Assembly: GCA_016715205.1 (NCBI GenBank)
Contig: JADKBC010000048.1
Span: 62,001 to 126,000, forward strand
Source: Holophaga sp.
GTDB lineage: Bacteria; Acidobacteriota; Holophagae; Holophagales; Holophagaceae
Length of the DNA stretch: 64,000 nucleotides
Direction: 5' to 3'
The notes below the pieces were generated by a model. That model worked only from the letters and a program-made list of their open reading frames with translations, had not been told where the DNA came from and ran no database searches. Shown piece after piece: positions 25,621-34,741 of the stretch (position 1 is its first letter; every line of letters starts with the position of its first letter). The translations under genes and the position numbers were made by a program.

Positions 25621-26496
25621 CTAGCTCTCCACATCCACCGTGCCCAGCGTCGCGGGGCCGGCACCCGGGAGCATCAGACGCTCGAAGCGCCAGTGCCGTT
25701 CCTGATCGGTGCCACCATCCAGCACAGCCTCGATGATCACCTTGAAGGGCTTGCCACCTCGATAGCCACCAGTCCAACGCAGGGTGAAGGTGCCCGCAGG
25801 TGGGGTGGGATGGGAGTAGCCGCTGCTCCAGTCCATGGTGCCGCCCGACGCGGTGCGCCGTCCGCTCAATGCCAGATCGCCATTGGGTTCCAGAATCTCC
25901 AGATTGCCGCTGCCCCAATCATCATCCGAAGCTCGCACCCGGAAAATCTGCAGGCGGGTGCGGGTGGCAAAGGTCCACCAGCTCCGCACCAGGCGCTTGC
26001 CTGAATCGGGTTCCAGAATTTCCAGGCGATTCTCGCCGTTCTGGGAAGCCGCGCTGAAATAGCTGCTGTGGCCCACTTCGGCGGACTGGGTGCTTGGCAC
26101 CCCGTTGAACCAGATGAGCACCCGGCGTTGGCGCCAGGCGTTGCGTCGTTCGAGATCTTCCCGTTCCAAACGCTCGCGTTTGAGCTGGTCGGCGCTTTTC
26201 GCCGGGGCCTCCTCGTAATCGCCCTCGCCTTCGTAGTAATCGCCCTCATAACCGTAGGAACGCACCTCATCCTTGGGCGGCTCTGGATCCTTGGGGTCCA
26301 CGATCTTGATCCGCAGTTCCTGCCGACCTTCCGAGAGCCAGCCGCCGAGATCCGGCGTCAGCTCCAGGCGCCATTGCGTAGTATCCGGAACATAGAGGGG
26401 CGCCTTGGGTTTGGCCTTGGCTTCCACCTTTTTCTGAGCCACCAACGGCAAGGCGAGCATCAGCGCGGAGCAAACCAGAAGCAGAGGGCGGTTCAC
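25621..26496 (-). CDS. DUF2135 (YfaP-like) secreted protein, copy 1
   Basis: A 291-residue protein with a signal peptide (MNRPLLLVCSALMLALPLVA), a Lys/Ala-rich linker and a YfaP-like domain: LELTPDLGGWLSEGRQELRI, RRVLIWFNGVPSTQSAEVG, NGENRLEILEPDSGKRLVRS, PAGTFTLRWTGGYRGG, VLDGGTDQERHWRFERL. An acidic Tyr/Glu/Asp stretch (GYEGDYYEGEGDYEE) lies around residue 85. The start is a GTG that overlaps the macroglobulin stop by GTGA, which indicates translational coupling. Confidence 0.78.
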   Translation of the reverse strand: MNRPLLLVCSALMLALPLVAQKKVEAKAKPKAPLYVPDTTQWRLELTPDLGGWLSEGRQELRIKIVDPKDPEPPKDEVRSYGYEGDYYEGEGDYEEAPAKSADQLKRERLEREDLERRNAWRQRRVLIWFNGVPSTQSAEVGHSSYFSAASQNGENRLEILEPDSGKRLVRSWWTFATRTRLQIFRVRASDDDWGSGNLEILEPNGDLALSGRRTASGGTMDWSSGYSHPTPPAGTFTLRWTGGYRGGKPFKVIIEAVLDGGTDQERHWRFERLMLPGAGPATLGTVDVES

Positions 26497-29400
26497 TTGG
26501 CACCCCCTTCCTTCACCGAAAGTTCAAGACCATCACAGGTGGTCCACTGGGTTTCGTTGGACATGAGGCTCAGCTTGGCCGGGCGGATGCGGTAGGTGCC
26601 TGCCATGCCCGCTCGGAGCAGGATCCGCACGGTCTGGTGATCCCAGGGATAGAGTTTCTGGTAGAAGAACACCACCTTGTCGGGATGCACTTCGATGCGA
26701 GGCTTGGCCCAGCGATCACTGCTATCCCCTTCGGCAAAGGGTTTGCCCTCAAGGACAAAGCCCTCCAATTTCACGGTGGGGTTGAGGCCCGCGGGAATGG
26801 GCACTTCCAGCACCGCATAATCGGCCAACTGGCTGGTGGCCACACTCACTTCCATCCAAGCTTCGTCTCCCACCTTAAGACTGCCGGTCCACTTGTCGCG
26901 AATCCAACCCTGGCGGGCATTGCCGGTCTGCTGCGGCGTCTTCAATTTCCAAATTTTCCGCCCAACCTCCATGCGCATGGCGGTCGAGGCATCGCCCTTC
27001 ATGGGCGCGTTGGCACTGCCCGGAACCTGGTAGGCGTAGGTCCAGACAAGGATGCCGCGTCCTGAGGCGCTCAGGGTTACGGGCTTGGCCTCACCAAGGG
27101 CCTGATAACCCACACGCGGTTCCTTGGAACTCCAGCGCCGGAAACTCGGCTTGTCGACGTTCTTGAAGGACCAGGCTGCCCCGCCTTGTAGGGAGGCATT
27201 GAGATCCAGACCACCTTCCCAGTTGAACTTGCGGACCCTGGCCAGGTAGGGCAGCAGCGATACCGCCTGGGATGTGCTCCAGGTGGAATACCAGCCGTAG
27301 CCTTGGTGCTGGGTGGCGAGGAAGGCTTCGCTCGCCACGATGACCGGCGACTGAGGTTTCGTCAGGCAGAGCGCCTTGAGGGCGTTGATGGTAGGCACCA
27401 CATCGCCGCTGGCGTACCCGTGCCAATTTTCCTTGGTGCCTTCCCAATGGGAGAGACCACCTTTCTGGAGCGTCACCTGTTCCAGGCGATTGGCCAGTTC
27501 CATGGCTTTCGGGTGTTTGGTTTCAGCGGCCGCCACAGCCAGCATCGCCAGCACGTGGGACCCCGGCCAGACTCCCTTCAGGGCCTTGTCTGCACTGCTC
27601 TCCACCATCCCGGCGATGGGCTCACCCGTGGGCGCCAGCGACATCAACAGGAAGGCGGCACTGGCGGCTGGGTCCAAATCTTCGCCCTGGGCCGATCGGG
27701 GCTGTTGCTTGCCCTGGTCCGCACGCCGCGCCAGTTCCCTGAACAGGTTCAGCGCCTGATGGCGGCCACGCCGGTAGACGTTTTCATCCACGTCATAGCC
27801 CAGCCGCTTCATGGCGGCGAGGCTCCAGATGGCGTAGCCCGTGGTGTGGGGATTGGCCTCCAACCCGAAATCATTGGGCGCATACCAGCCCCAGCCGCCA
27901 TTGGGCTGCTGATAGCCGTAGACGCGGAACACGCCATCCCGGATGTTGCGATCCAGGTTGGTCAGATCCTTCCAATCCAGGGGCGGCATGAGGCCGCGCT
28001 TCACCAGATCCGCCACCAGCACATTGGGCACGAAGCTCGACAGGGTTTGCTCCACACAGCCATAGGGATATTCCACGAGGTAGCGCAAGGATGGAGCCAC
28101 CAAATGCTCCAGACCACCCACAGGCGTTACGCTGAACGCCGCATCCCCCTTGGCACCGGCAGGGACCGGAATGGTGATGGATTCAGAGGTACCGTTCAAT
28201 GCCACGTAACCACTTACGGAGGCCGGAATCATCTGCTCTTGTACCGAAACAGTGCGGCGTTCGGCATCCTTCAGGCCGCCACCCTCCACCCGGGCGGTGA
28301 TCGTGAGCGCGCCCACTTTGTCCGCGAAGAGCGGCAGGGCCAGACGGTATTCACCCTGATCCTGAATCGTGAAAGAAGCTTCGGTGGCCCCACCCAGGCG
28401 GCCATTGCTCACTTCGATTTTCACCTTGCCGGTGATGCCCTGGCCGGAGAGATTGCGCACCTGGGCGATGGCGCGGGCCTCTTCGCCCACAGACAGGGTG
28501 CGCGGCAGGGTGAGGCTCACCTGCAAGGGCTTGGAGGACGGACGCTGGGCTCGGCCCACGCCAATCTTCGTATCGCCCGTGACGGCCGTGGCCGTGGCGC
28601 GCCAGGCCGTGAGGTTATCGGGCAGCACCAGTTCCGTGCTGGCCTTGCCATCGCTGCCCGCCGCCAGGAAAGGCACCCAATGGGCCGTGTCCTTGAAGTT
28701 CTGGCGCACCTTGTCGGCGTCATCGTTTTTGAATTCGCCACGCTTGGTCTGTTTCAAACTCCATACCGGACGCTGGCGACGCAAAATATCCCAGAAACTC
28801 CACTCCGTGCTGCCCGTGCGGATCACGCCATGGCGGCGGGTGGGATGGAAAAAGCGCACCGGATCAGGATGCAGTTCGGCCGAAAGCGCATAGATGGCTT
28901 CATCCACCACGCCCACGCTCAGATCGGCGGCCACGGGTTTGCCGTCGAAATCCTTCACCTGCACCGCCACCTTCATGGGTTGGCCGGGCTGGTAGCGTTC
29001 CTTGTCCAACTGCACATCCACTTGCAGACGTCGATCCACCTTGGGCACGCGAATGGGCACTTCGGCCAACTGCCGACGGCCATCGGCCACGATCTCGAAC
29101 ACCGCCCAAACGTTGGGCTGCATGGCTGCGGTGATGGGGATATCAATGACCGCCGTGGTGCCTTGCACCGCGCGGGTTTCACGCTTGCCAAGGGCCTCAT
29201 TTTCCAGGGCCCAATGCAGGGTCAGCCTTGCTTTCGGCAGCCGCACCAGAATGCGCGCCGTATCACCCACTCGGTACTCGGCTTTGTCGGCATTGGCGCG
29301 CAGATCCGGCACCGATGGCAACGGCGTGCCCTCGGCAGCCACCGTCAGCAGCCGTTGCGCTACGACCAGACGACCCTTGGAATCGTGGGTTTCTGCCACC

Positions 29401-31280
29401 ACCAGGAATAGCCCACCTTCTGGAATGGTCAGGTTGGCCTTGGGGCCATTGGCGGTGGTGATCACCTCGCCGGGCTTGAGGGCGGTGGGCCGGGACCACC
29501 AGTACGAATCCTGTTTGTCGGCGATGATGCGCGTGGCTTTGAGCGTGATGGGCAAGCCCGTCAGCTCCTTGCCTTCCAGATCCAGGGCGCGGGCCGTGAC
29601 CTGGAATGGTTTGCCAGGCGCGGCCACATTGCGATCCGTGCCCACCAGCAGCACCAGATCCCCGGCCGCCGCACGCACCTGGGAGGTGCCTGAATTCTGC
29701 TGGCCGCTGCCATCCGTCACCTTCACCACGAAGCGCCAGATGCCTTCTTCCGTGGCCTTGAAACGCTGGCTCTGGGCTTCGCCATCTTCGTCCAATTCCA
29801 GCTGGCCGCTCTCCATCAGTTCCGGCGCGGGGCCCTCGTCTTCGTCACCGTAGTACCAACCATAGGCATTGGGCTTGGGCACGACCTTGTAGAGGAACCA
29901 ATCCGCTTTGGCACTGCGCACGGCGGCCCCGTAGAAGTACTTGGCCTGCACATGGAAATCCATCTCATCGCCCAGGCCAACCTTGGCATTGGGTGTGTTC
30001 ACCGTTACCGAGAAGGCGGGCTTCACGAAATGTTCCACCTTGAATTCCGCCTGGGCGGGGCCAGCAGGCCCCTGGAACACAAAGCGGTACAACCCCAGGC
30101 GCCCAGCGCCAGGTAGGTTAATGCTGGCGCCGTAGGTGCCGGTGTCGGCGTTCAGGAGCCGTGCCTTCCCTTCGCCCACCTTGGTATCCTCAGGGTCGAG
30201 CACCGTGTAAGAAAGCTCTGGGACGCCCTTCACCACTCGGTTTTCGCCATCTTCAACCCCACGCAGAATGGCTTTGACGAAAACCTCCTGACCCGGTCGA
30301 TACAGAGGCCGTTCGGTGAAGGCGTAAAGGCGTTGGCGCACGCTGGCACTGGCCTGCCCTTCGATGGCCAGAAGTGCGAGGCTGCTGCCAGACTGGGCCA
30401 CCACGACCCGGCGCTGCCCTGGGCTTGCGGGGGTTTCCGCCCTGCCCTCGGCACTGAAGGAGAGGGCCTTGGCGGTGGCACCCTCGTAGAACTGCCCGGT
30501 CACGGCTCCGCGCAGGGCGCCATCCACCGCATTGACAGCCTGTATCCGCAACTTCCCGCCGTCCTGTTCACCCAGCAGGGCCAAGTCCGTGACCAGCCAG
30601 GGAACATAGGCCGCGTCCTCACCGCGGAGCACTTCCAGGAGGTAGACACCCGCCTGCTGGGAGGGCAATTCCACCCGACTCAGGTGACCGCCGTTGCCAG
30701 ATTCGTCTTCGTTGTAGTCGCCTTCCTGACTCCCGTCCTTCTTCTTGGTGATTTCTTCGGTGACCTTGGGAACAATTTCCGAAAGGAAACTCAGCCCGGG
30801 CTGATTGGCCAAAGGTAAGGCTTCCCCTTCGCGGGGCGTAATCGCGCCGGATGCAGCCTGATGGAGACGATCGGTCTGCCGAGCCACGTCCCGGAGGGCC
30901 CGGGTGGCGGTGCGATGAACCGTGACAAAGGCCCGGCGACCGCCCCAGAGAAAGGCTTCCCGAAGCGTATCCAGCGGATCACGGCCCGCCCGGCCGCCTT
31001 CGAAGGCGGGTGTGCCCGGCCCTTTGGCCAGCAAATCTTTCAGGAAGGCTGCAGGATCATCCAGACGATGAATGCGAATGCGCACATTGGTAGGAATGGG
31101 GCCTGCGGCCTCCAGATACGCGGTTCGGCCCGGCAAGGTGGGCCGGGGCACCGCGAAGGCGCCGGTCCAGCCGCCTTCCCGCCAAGGCGCTTCGGCGCCC
31201 TTGGGCTGGGATGTGCCCGTGATCGGCAGCAACAGCGCCGCAGGAAGCAAAAGCGTGAGGATGGGTCGCAGCCAGCGCAT
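26493..31280 (-). CDS. Bacterial alpha-2-macroglobulin (YfaS/MagD-like)
   Basis: A 1,595-residue secreted macroglobulin. A signal peptide (MRWLRPILTLLLPAALLLPI) has no lipobox cysteine. Several MG-type beta domains follow: the MG1-like RLYAFTERPLYRPGQEVFVK near residue 330, the bait-like region, then QVDVQLDKERYQPGQPMKV and the ANA-type WVPFLAAGSDGKASTELVLP. The thioester motif is C1075-V-E-Q1078 within EYPYGCVEQTLSSF, and the terpenoid-cyclase-like domain (GGWGWYAPND) comes after. Such proteins are thought to trap proteases in the periplasm. Flanking DUF2138, DUF1175 and DUF2135 genes match the yfa/mag operon type. Confidence 0.93.
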   Translation of the reverse strand: MRWLRPILTLLLPAALLLPITGTSQPKGAEAPWREGGWTGAFAVPRPTLPGRTAYLEAAGPIPTNVRIRIHRLDDPAAFLKDLLAKGPGTPAFEGGRAGRDPLDTLREAFLWGGRRAFVTVHRTATRALRDVARQTDRLHQAASGAITPREGEALPLANQPGLSFLSEIVPKVTEEITKKKDGSQEGDYNEDESGNGGHLSRVELPSQQAGVYLLEVLRGEDAAYVPWLVTDLALLGEQDGGKLRIQAVNAVDGALRGAVTGQFYEGATAKALSFSAEGRAETPASPGQRRVVVAQSGSSLALLAIEGQASASVRQRLYAFTERPLYRPGQEVFVKAILRGVEDGENRVVKGVPELSYTVLDPEDTKVGEGKARLLNADTGTYGASINLPGAGRLGLYRFVFQGPAGPAQAEFKVEHFVKPAFSVTVNTPNAKVGLGDEMDFHVQAKYFYGAAVRSAKADWFLYKVVPKPNAYGWYYGDEDEGPAPELMESGQLELDEDGEAQSQRFKATEEGIWRFVVKVTDGSGQQNSGTSQVRAAAGDLVLLVGTDRNVAAPGKPFQVTARALDLEGKELTGLPITLKATRIIADKQDSYWWSRPTALKPGEVITTANGPKANLTIPEGGLFLVVAETHDSKGRLVVAQRLLTVAAEGTPLPSVPDLRANADKAEYRVGDTARILVRLPKARLTLHWALENEALGKRETRAVQGTTAVIDIPITAAMQPNVWAVFEIVADGRRQLAEVPIRVPKVDRRLQVDVQLDKERYQPGQPMKVAVQVKDFDGKPVAADLSVGVVDEAIYALSAELHPDPVRFFHPTRRHGVIRTGSTEWSFWDILRRQRPVWSLKQTKRGEFKNDDADKVRQNFKDTAHWVPFLAAGSDGKASTELVLPDNLTAWRATATAVTGDTKIGVGRAQRPSSKPLQVSLTLPRTLSVGEEARAIAQVRNLSGQGITGKVKIEVSNGRLGGATEASFTIQDQGEYRLALPLFADKVGALTITARVEGGGLKDAERRTVSVQEQMIPASVSGYVALNGTSESITIPVPAGAKGDAAFSVTPVGGLEHLVAPSLRYLVEYPYGCVEQTLSSFVPNVLVADLVKRGLMPPLDWKDLTNLDRNIRDGVFRVYGYQQPNGGWGWYAPNDFGLEANPHTTGYAIWSLAAMKRLGYDVDENVYRRGRHQALNLFRELARRADQGKQQPRSAQGEDLDPAASAAFLLMSLAPTGEPIAGMVESSADKALKGVWPGSHVLAMLAVAAAETKHPKAMELANRLEQVTLQKGGLSHWEGTKENWHGYASGDVVPTINALKALCLTKPQSPVIVASEAFLATQHQGYGWYSTWSTSQAVSLLPYLARVRKFNWEGGLDLNASLQGGAAWSFKNVDKPSFRRWSSKEPRVGYQALGEAKPVTLSASGRGILVWTYAYQVPGSANAPMKGDASTAMRMEVGRKIWKLKTPQQTGNARQGWIRDKWTGSLKVGDEAWMEVSVATSQLADYAVLEVPIPAGLNPTVKLEGFVLEGKPFAEGDSSDRWAKPRIEVHPDKVVFFYQKLYPWDHQTVRILLRAGMAGTYRIRPAKLSLMSNETQWTTCDGLELSVKEGGAK

Positions 31281-31281
31281 A

Positions 31282-32496
31282 TCAGAGCCTTGGAGAGGTG
31301 GAGGGTTCGGTTAAGAGGGTGTAGCCAAAAAAGCTGAGCCCGCGCTGGGAGCGCCGGGCGAGCGTGGCACGGAAGGCGCCGAAGGCCATAGGGGTGCCTA
31401 TGGACAAGGCACCTGACACCGCCATGCGACGCCCGCCGCCCCAGCCCGAAGGGACGAACCCAGGCGGGCGCCCCGCGGCGTCGCGGCCCTTGGACAACGC
31501 ACCACGTTGCCCTGCGGGCCGTTCCTTGCGGTGCATCCCGCCTGGACTCGTCGCGGGGACAGCTTTTTCGGCTACACCCTCTAAAACCTTCCAGCGAAAA
31601 ACACCCAAAAAGGCGGGATTTTCCGGAAGGGGACGGAATTCGGGGTCGGGATGGTGCATCAATTCATCAAGGCGCACACGACGCACTTCGCCTTCAGACT
31701 TGGTGGTGCCGCTGCCTTCCGGCCCCGTGTGATAGAGCAGCATGGGCTGACCATCGGAATCAGGCCGGACCAAGGCCATGGCATGGTCTGGCTGGGCATG
31801 GGCGCCTCCCCGGGAGAAGAAAATGAGATCGCCGGGGCGAGCCTCCAGCATCTCGCGGCCCAGGGAAACACAGGCCAACCGGCGCAGCAACGCGCCTTTG
31901 GCAAAGGGTTTCCAGCCCTCTGGGGTGGGAAAGGCTTGGCGCCAGGGACCCGCCATGGAAAGGCTGGGTTCTCCAGCCACCGAGGGGGCTGTGAAACCTA
32001 CGCGGTTTCGCCACGCTTCCGAATGGGGCCCCCAGGCCTCACGAAAGGCAAAGCGTAGTATTCCCGCGCAGTCCCGCTGGGCGGGTTCCCAGGCAGGGCT
32101 GGGCCCCTGCAGCTGCTCTTCGAGAATGGCCACAAACCATTTCCGAAAGGCCTCCCGGTCACCTTGTTCACTCAAGGAAACGATTTCACTGGCTCCCGAC
32201 GAATGCAACTGGAGCGACTTCCGAAAGCCCGGCCAGGCCAGCACAGTTAGGGTGGCGTCCTGCTGCGGTGCCAGGAAAAATCCCTCACGGGCATTGCCCC
32301 AGCTTTCCAGACCCTGAACGCGAACACCCCAGGGAAGGCGCTTTAAACCCAGCAGAGATGCGCTATCCAGCACAATTCGCTGAACGGGATTGCCCGCCAC
32401 GTGTTCGAGCCGAACCTGATGGCGCAGGGGCACCAAGGCCGCCAGGGCCACCAGCAGGCCAGCCGCGCTGGCGATCAACAGGGGAGCTGCCTTCAT
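31282..32496 (-). CDS. DUF1175 (YfaT-like) protein with C-terminus extended by a MITE-like insertion
   Basis: A 404-residue protein. An N-terminal membrane anchor or signal (MKAAPLLIASAAGLLVALAAL) is followed by a domain matching YfaT/DUF1175: C143 in AQRDCAGILRFAFREAWGP and H238 in PGDLIFFSRGG..PDHAMALV, positions suggesting a cysteine-peptidase-like (NlpC/P60-type) fold, then FLGVFRWKVL at the native end. From residue 306 the protein is encoded by an inserted 267-bp element (see 31315-31581), which keeps the frame open until TEPSTSPRL. The natural C-terminus was probably KVLTEPSTSPRL. It overlaps the DUF2138 gene by ATGA and ends one base before the macroglobulin. Confidence 0.75.
   Translation of the reverse strand: MKAAPLLIASAAGLLVALAALVPLRHQVRLEHVAGNPVQRIVLDSASLLGLKRLPWGVRVQGLESWGNAREGFFLAPQQDATLTVLAWPGFRKSLQLHSSGASEIVSLSEQGDREAFRKWFVAILEEQLQGPSPAWEPAQRDCAGILRFAFREAWGPHSEAWRNRVGFTAPSVAGEPSLSMAGPWRQAFPTPEGWKPFAKGALLRRLACVSLGREMLEARPGDLIFFSRGGAHAQPDHAMALVRPDSDGQPMLLYHTGPEGSGTTKSEGEVRRVRLDELMHHPDPEFRPLPENPAFLGVFRWKVLEGVAEKAVPATSPGGMHRKERPAGQRGALSKGRDAAGRPPGFVPSGWGGGRRMAVSGALSIGTPMAFGAFRATLARRSQRGLSFFGYTLLTEPSTSPRL
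31315..31344. repeat. Left terminal inverted repeat of the MITE-like element
   Basis: GAGGGTGTAGCC followed by AAAAAAGCTGAGCCCGCG. It pairs with 31552-31581 with three mismatches in 30. Confidence 0.85.
31552..31581. repeat. Right terminal inverted repeat of the MITE-like element
   Basis: The reverse complement begins GAGGGTGTAGCC and continues GAAAAAGCTGTCCCCGCG. It matches 31315-31344 at 27 of 30 positions. Confidence 0.85.
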
Positions 32497-34652
32497 TTCG
32501 GCCGCACCTCGAAACCCGCTGCGGTGAGATTCACGTCCAGGGACTGTTGTCCCAGGCTGCGAAGGGCGGCGAGGAAGGGGCCAAAACTGGCGGCAACTTC
32601 CGCGGAAGCCTCGTCTTCGCTGGGTGCAGGTTCACCAAACCACCAGAAGCGGCCGCCATGATGGATGCGCAGGTAGCTCAACAACAAGCCTTCCAGATCC
32701 CTAGCCGCCTTTTCGCCGTTGATGGCCATGCGGCCGTAAGCACCGGAAGACATATCCGCCAGGGTGGGCGCCTGCCCTAAAAGACCCGCCACCACGGCCT
32801 GAACAGCCTCATCGTCGCTACCCAGCACCAGCGTATCGTTCACCACGGCGTAGGCGGGCAGGAAGGACTGCTCTGTCACCACCCGATGAATCAGTATGCC
32901 CTTGGCATACTCCCGGTTCTGGGGCTTCCCCTTGAAGAGTTTGGTCCAGAGTTTCTTGGTCTGTTCCTCCACCTGGGCGCCCTTGCCCGCCTGAATCGGC
33001 AGTGCCAGCGCCAGACTGGGGCTCATGCCCGGTTCGCCAAACCCGCCGTAAACCTGTACCTTGCCTTGTCGCTCCAACCGCGACGCCTGATAAGGGCCTT
33101 CCTTTTTGAGTTTCTGGAATTCCGTGAGGGCGGCGCGCTGCGCGGGAGTGAGCGGCGGTGGCACAGTCCAGCCATTCCAGAGGAACGCGGCGCCGCGCAG
33201 ATCCAACAGGCCCTGCAGGTTGGCCACCTCTCCACGCAGTCCTTTGCGCGCCTCGTTGCGCGCCCGCACCTGGTTGAGTTCTGCCGTGTACTGCTGCTGT
33301 TGCTGGGGCGTCAGGTTTTTCCCCCCGTCGGCAAAGGTTGCCAGTGCGGGTTCCGGCAGCGTTTCTTCGCGATCGATGCGAAGCAGCGAACCCATCAAGG
33401 CTTCGGTGGGCCCGGCGCCAAGGGCCGCCGAGATCGCTCCGGTGCGCGGCGCGGCCTTGGCGATGAACGGATTGGGCCAGGTCTGCTGGGCGAGCCCCTG
33501 CAGGCGCCGACGAATGGCCATGCGCTCGAAGGCTGCGTTGGCGCCATAGCGAGGCACAATCCAGAGGGAAAGTTCGGTTTCAGGCTTCACCGCCGCCAGG
33601 GCCACCTTGCACCATTCCAGGCGCTCTCCCAGGGAAACCAGCGCCGCCGGGAACACCACAGAGCGAAGGGGTGCCTCCTTGTCGCAGAGCCACGTGCCTT
33701 CCGGCGCAGCCCACAGGTGCAGCACCCCGCCAGAACCGCGAACTTCCGTGATTTCCTTGCCATCCCCCCATTTGGCGGTGCGAACCCGGGCGCCCTTCGA
33801 GGTGGGGTTGAGCTTCAAGAGTTCCAGCGCTAGTTTGGTGCGCGTGGGCAAATCACCGGGAATGAAAACCAAGGTCCCACCTGTGGGCCCAGAACCACGG
33901 GCCGTGCCGTAGTGCAGCACCCACGCCTCGCGGGTGGCGAGGGGTTCCAGCACCGGCGAAGCCTGCTTGATCCAAGGCGCGATATGGCGAACCAGGAATC
34001 CAGCGCGCGTGCCCTGGGCCAGGGTTCCCGCGATGCCTGCTTCTCCCCCTGCCAAGCTTTGCAACTTGGCCAACCCAGGCTGAAGCTGCTTCAGGCGCAG
34101 CATTGCCGAGGGTTGGGGGGCCCGCTCCAACCCCTTGGGAAGCTGCCCATTGGCGTCGAGCTTAGGTAATAGGGCCGGGCTCGGGATCCACTGGAATCGC
34201 CATGAGGTGTTGTCCAGGTGCAGACCCAGCCCTTGGGTCCAGGGGCGATCCAGCCGCGTCGAAGGTTCCAGGAATAGGAACGGATCTCGATCCGAATATT
34301 TAAACCCACGGTGGTACAGAAACAATGCCACCTCGTCGCGGTTCGAGGCCCGCCGCAGGGCCGCAGAGGCCCACTGTTCCATAGGCCGGTCGCCGATGAC
34401 CACCAGCGCCGCCCGGCGATCCAGTTCGGAGCCACGCATATGCTCGAGGAGGTTTTCAGTCTGTTCGGCGTAGGAGAGATCCGAAAATTTCAGCGAGTAT
34501 TGTGTTTGTCCCCGGGCATCCCTGCGGCTGAAGGTCCAGGTCTTGACCGTATCCCAGGCCCAATTCTTGGTGGATGGGGTGGCGAGCGCGCCCTGTCCCC
34601 AAAAAGATTGTGTCGTCAGGGCACAAAGCCCCAAGGCGACCGTACGCGCCAT
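32493..34652 (-). CDS. DUF2138-like (YfaA/MagA-like) secreted protein
   Basis: A 719-residue protein with an N-terminal signal-like stretch (MARTVALGLCALTTQSFWGQ). Visible segments include DLSYAEQTENLLEHMRGSEL, YHRGFKYSDRDPFLFLEP, LVFIPGDLPTRTKLALELL and AYAVVNDTLVLGSDDEAVQAVV, with no catalytic motif I can name. Length, secretion and position as the first gene of a macroglobulin operon (before DUF1175 and the macroglobulin) fit DUF2138, E. coli YfaA and P. aeruginosa MagA. The ATG at 34652 puts the signal at the N-terminus; the longer reading adds upstream sequence. The stop overlaps the DUF1175 start by ATGA. A divergent hutI start lies 89 bases away. Confidence 0.62.
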   Translation of the reverse strand: MARTVALGLCALTTQSFWGQGALATPSTKNWAWDTVKTWTFSRRDARGQTQYSLKFSDLSYAEQTENLLEHMRGSELDRRAALVVIGDRPMEQWASAALRRASNRDEVALFLYHRGFKYSDRDPFLFLEPSTRLDRPWTQGLGLHLDNTSWRFQWIPSPALLPKLDANGQLPKGLERAPQPSAMLRLKQLQPGLAKLQSLAGGEAGIAGTLAQGTRAGFLVRHIAPWIKQASPVLEPLATREAWVLHYGTARGSGPTGGTLVFIPGDLPTRTKLALELLKLNPTSKGARVRTAKWGDGKEITEVRGSGGVLHLWAAPEGTWLCDKEAPLRSVVFPAALVSLGERLEWCKVALAAVKPETELSLWIVPRYGANAAFERMAIRRRLQGLAQQTWPNPFIAKAAPRTGAISAALGAGPTEALMGSLLRIDREETLPEPALATFADGGKNLTPQQQQQYTAELNQVRARNEARKGLRGEVANLQGLLDLRGAAFLWNGWTVPPPLTPAQRAALTEFQKLKKEGPYQASRLERQGKVQVYGGFGEPGMSPSLALALPIQAGKGAQVEEQTKKLWTKLFKGKPQNREYAKGILIHRVVTEQSFLPAYAVVNDTLVLGSDDEAVQAVVAGLLGQAPTLADMSSGAYGRMAINGEKAARDLEGLLLSYLRIHHGGRFWWFGEPAPSEDEASAEVAASFGPFLAALRSLGQQSLDVNLTAAGFEVRPK

Positions 34653-34741
34653 GCTTCCATCCCACGCCACTGGTACCTCCGAGATCGTCTGGAAGCATAC
34701 CAAGGCGCCGGAATTTCCCAAATGGCTGTCAGAATTAAAAA

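Larger units (their letters stand above)
31315..31581. mobile_element. MITE-like non-autonomous element, 267 bp, 30-bp terminal inverted repeats
   Basis: The ends are inverted repeats of 30 bp with 27 matches, both starting GAGGGTGTAGCC. The element is flanked by a 3-bp direct repeat, TAA (31312-31314 and 31582-31584), as expected of a target duplication. It encodes no transposase. Its interior is very GC-rich, and a small hairpin (CCATAGG at 31386-31392 and CCTATGG at 31397-31403) lies inside. Together with the target duplication it adds 270 bp (90 codons), so the host ORF stays open. The responsible transposase cannot be identified here. Confidence 0.8.

Noticed and set aside
27303..29411. 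702-codon plus-strand open frame opposite the macroglobulin gene
   Set aside because: The minus strand encodes an unmistakable macroglobulin. Long antisense frames are common at this GC content and the product shows no domain.
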